This document shows positions 62,086 through 64,000 of a DNA stretch of 64,000 nucleotides, in pieces. The translations under genes were made by a program, and so were the position numbers. How positions within the stretch are numbered: the stretch's first letter is position 1; the number at the start of each line of letters is the position of its first letter. The notes below the pieces were generated by a model. The model saw only the letters and a program-made list of their open reading frames with translations. It ran no database searches and had not been told where the DNA came from. Location of the stretch: positions 1,364,001 to 1,428,000 of the forward strand of contig NZ_CP172312.1 in assembly GCF_047946665.1 (NCBI RefSeq), written 5' to 3'. This stretch comes from Allohahella sp002354735 (lineage in GTDB: Bacteria > Pseudomonadota > Gammaproteobacteria > Pseudomonadales > Oleiphilaceae).

Positions 62086-64000
62086 ATGCCTAGAGTCGTA
62101 GCATCTGATGTTTACAGTATCGAAGAGATAGCATGTAGAAGAGAGAATGGCGTCTCTATAGTTGTTCCGATTTACAAAAATGCTGAGGTTACCCTGCGGT
62201 GCATTTTATCATGTCTGGTCGCACTCGAGCGAATGCCGGGCGCTCAACTTTATCTGATTAACGATGCCAGCCCTGAAAGAGAAATAAAAGCTCTTCTCTC
62301 GTCATTCATGGAGCATCAGAGCGTGCATGTTCTGGAGAACCAAAGTAATCTTGGCTTTGTTCATACGGTTAATCGCGGCGTAGAGTTAGCGGGAAATCAC
62401 GATGTGATATTGGTTAACAGCGATGTAGTTGTATCGCCGGATTGCTTTGAGACGCTTGCACTCGATGCTTATTCCAATAAGCGAATTGCCACTGTTAGTC
62501 CCTTTTCGAACAATGCGACGATATGTAGTTTCCCCGAATTTCCAGTCGAAAGCACCACTTTTTCTGATCAGCCTTTAATCCGGCTATGGAGCGCATTTAA
62601 TTCAGCTCGCCTCCCCCTGATTTCCGCCCCAACAGGCGTGGGATTCTGCTTATATATAAAACGACGAGCATTGATTGAAATAGGACAGTTGGACGCGAAA
62701 AATTTTCCCCGCGGGTACGGTGAGGAAAACGATTTCTGTCAACGAGCTATAGCTCATGGTTGGATGAATGCTATATCAGCAAATTGTTATGCCCACCATG
62801 AAGGAAGCATCAGTTTTGGATCTCAGAAAGATCAATTGATCGAGCGCGCAATGCAAACCTTGGATCGGATTTATCCAACGTATCACCAACAAGTCGCGCA
62901 ATTCATTTCTGCCGATCCTCTGGTCCATCATCGTTTACTGCGATATCTTCAAGTATCGTTCCAGACCGCGTCACCTATAGTCTTGCATGTCTTGCATAAT
63001 CTCGGAGGAGGGGTTCGGCAACATGTCGATGAGCTCAAGGATGTGATCGCTAAGAAGATTATTTCCTTCGAATTGCTGCCCCTATCATCGGAAGCCTGTC
63101 TATTGCGAATTGGCCATCCAAACCGATTATTCTCGGTATCTTTTCCTCAGGGAAACTTTAGCGAGTTACTGCTTTTCCTGCAGCTAGCGGGTATTGACTG
63201 CGTCCATTTTCACCAAACGAGCGGGTTCGACGCCTCTATATACGACTTGCCTCTTAAACTCTCGTGCAAAAGCATTATCACTGCACATGATTTTCAGGCG
63301 TTCTTCGGAACGCCGACCTTGACTGATAGCAATGGCCGGTTCGACAATGCGAAGATTGAAACGGGGGTCTGTTCGATACCCCGTGCTATCCTAGACTCTT
63401 CACTCGTAATATTTCCATCCTTATCGACGAAAGAGATCGTTCTACAGAAAATCGTGCCATCGCGTCACGTAACTACTCCGCATCCTGAACCGGGGCGTAA
63501 TACAGCTTCAGACGCTCTACCCTTCAAGCGAAAGAAAAGTTATACCATAGCCGCTGTCGGTGCCCTCGGTTTGGAAAAAGGCGCGGATCGGCTAGAAGCC
63601 GTGGCTAAGGAACTAGCTCCCTGTGGTAAGTTTCAGGTCAAGCTTATAGGCTACGCCTATCGTTTGTTAACTGGTGTAACAACTACCGGTCCGTACAACG
63701 ATGCTGACTTAAAAGATATCATTAGAAGCGAAGGTGCTGACATTCTACTCTTCACTGCTCTGTGGCCAGAAACGTATAGTTATACATTGAGCTACGCAAT
63801 AGATTCTGGCTTGCCTATTATCGCTCCTAGAATTGGCGCCTTTAGCGAGCGAACTGCAGGTCGACCAAACGTCTTTTTGTACGATATAGATGTAGATAAC
63901 GATAAGTTGGCAGCGCTAGTATCTGAAGCAATCGCTGAGCTAGAAGAGCTTGCTGTTATTCCACCTAATGAACAATTAGTGGTTAACTATTTGCCAGATT
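62086..64000 (+). CDS. Partial two-domain glycosyltransferase (GT2 + GT4)
   Basis: 638 codons are in the window; the frame is open to the right edge. A GT2 domain starts near residue 22 (GVSIVVPIYKNAEVTLRC, LYLINDASPEREI, VILVNSDVVVSPDC) and ends with YGEENDFCQRAIAHGWMNA. After a linker comes a GT4-like domain (LHVLHNLGGGVRQHVDEL, CVHFHQTSGFDASIY, IAAVGALGLEKGADRLEAV, LSYAIDSGLPIIAP). It is the same broad layout as the protein encoded at 58394-61192, without the N-terminal repeats. It lies 51 bases after the methyltransferase gene. Confidence 0.88.
   Translation, partial: MPRVVASDVYSIEEIACRRENGVSIVVPIYKNAEVTLRCILSCLVALERMPGAQLYLINDASPEREIKALLSSFMEHQSVHVLENQSNLGFVHTVNRGVELAGNHDVILVNSDVVVSPDCFETLALDAYSNKRIATVSPFSNNATICSFPEFPVESTTFSDQPLIRLWSAFNSARLPLISAPTGVGFCLYIKRRALIEIGQLDAKNFPRGYGEENDFCQRAIAHGWMNAISANCYAHHEGSISFGSQKDQLIERAMQTLDRIYPTYHQQVAQFISADPLVHHRLLRYLQVSFQTASPIVLHVLHNLGGGVRQHVDELKDVIAKKIISFELLPLSSEACLLRIGHPNRLFSVSFPQGNFSELLLFLQLAGIDCVHFHQTSGFDASIYDLPLKLSCKSIITAHDFQAFFGTPTLTDSNGRFDNAKIETGVCSIPRAILDSSLVIFPSLSTKEIVLQKIVPSRHVTTPHPEPGRNTASDALPFKRKKSYTIAAVGALGLEKGADRLEAVAKELAPCGKFQVKLIGYAYRLLTGVTTTGPYNDADLKDIIRSEGADILLFTALWPETYSYTLSYAIDSGLPIIAPRIGAFSERTAGRPNVFLYDIDVDNDKLAALVSEAIAELEELAVIPPNEQLVVNYLPD

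Overview
The window reads as a chromosomal segment of a Gram-negative gammaproteobacterium, probably Pseudomonadales-like or a related marine or halophilic lineage. This rests on gene content: NhaD and CPA1 sodium/proton antiporters, a TRAP transporter next to a universal stress protein, ModABC, NADP-type GdhA, a 7TMR-DISM/EAL signalling protein and an ABC-exported O-antigen locus. The species cannot be fixed from the sequence alone. I saw no rRNA, tRNA or CRISPR array.

Layout. (1) 1-9722, minus strand: a compact operon. Its centre is a ~1550-residue fusion enzyme (fatty acyl-AMP ligase, carrier protein, class-III aminotransferase, AAR-type acyl-thioester reductase) that should turn a fatty acid into a fatty amine. 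Around it lie an AurF/VlmB-like diiron oxygenase, a small membrane protein, an APH-fold kinase, a FemX/GNAT-like transferase, a secreted protein and the start of a Rossmann-type enzyme. The 690-base upstream region carries three copies of a 16-bp palindrome (TATATG-N4-CATATA). I regard this as the most likely undescribed system in the window: a long-chain amine N-oxidation or N-N-bond lipid pathway. (2) 10.4-16.5 kb: small membrane and hypothetical genes, an HxlR regulator with an SCP2-like C-terminus, a BON protein, a cytochrome c and gdhA. (3) 16.6-27.4 kb: an EAL phosphodiesterase, an alpha-dioxygenase-like haem peroxidase divergent from a MalT-like LuxR regulator, an amtB remnant and a hybrid histidine kinase. 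(4) 27.4-42.1 kb: a serine protease, nhaD, modABC, a universal stress protein, TRAP dctPQM, a DUF4239 protein, a glycerophosphodiesterase, a hydrolase and a CPA1 antiporter. It ends in a broken dgkA.

(5) 42.6-64 kb: a surface-polysaccharide island in two halves. The minus-strand half (42604-51805) is tightly overlapped. It encodes a DPM/GtrB-like glycosyltransferase, a small flippase-like protein, two large membrane proteins, a WbqC protein, an acetyltransferase, a methyltransferase, a beta-propeller protein and a sugar aminotransferase, which suggests lipid-linked glycan decoration. The plus-strand half (54925 to the end) has Wzm/Wzt, a sulfotransferase-like coiled-coil protein, two multi-domain glycosyltransferases and a methyltransferase. 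Between them lie an IS5-type fragment, an IS3-type remnant and a second, decayed copy of the sugar aminotransferase in inverted orientation.

Several broken genes (amtB, dgkA, the aminotransferase copy and two IS transposases) mark past rearrangements, most of them at or next to the polysaccharide island.
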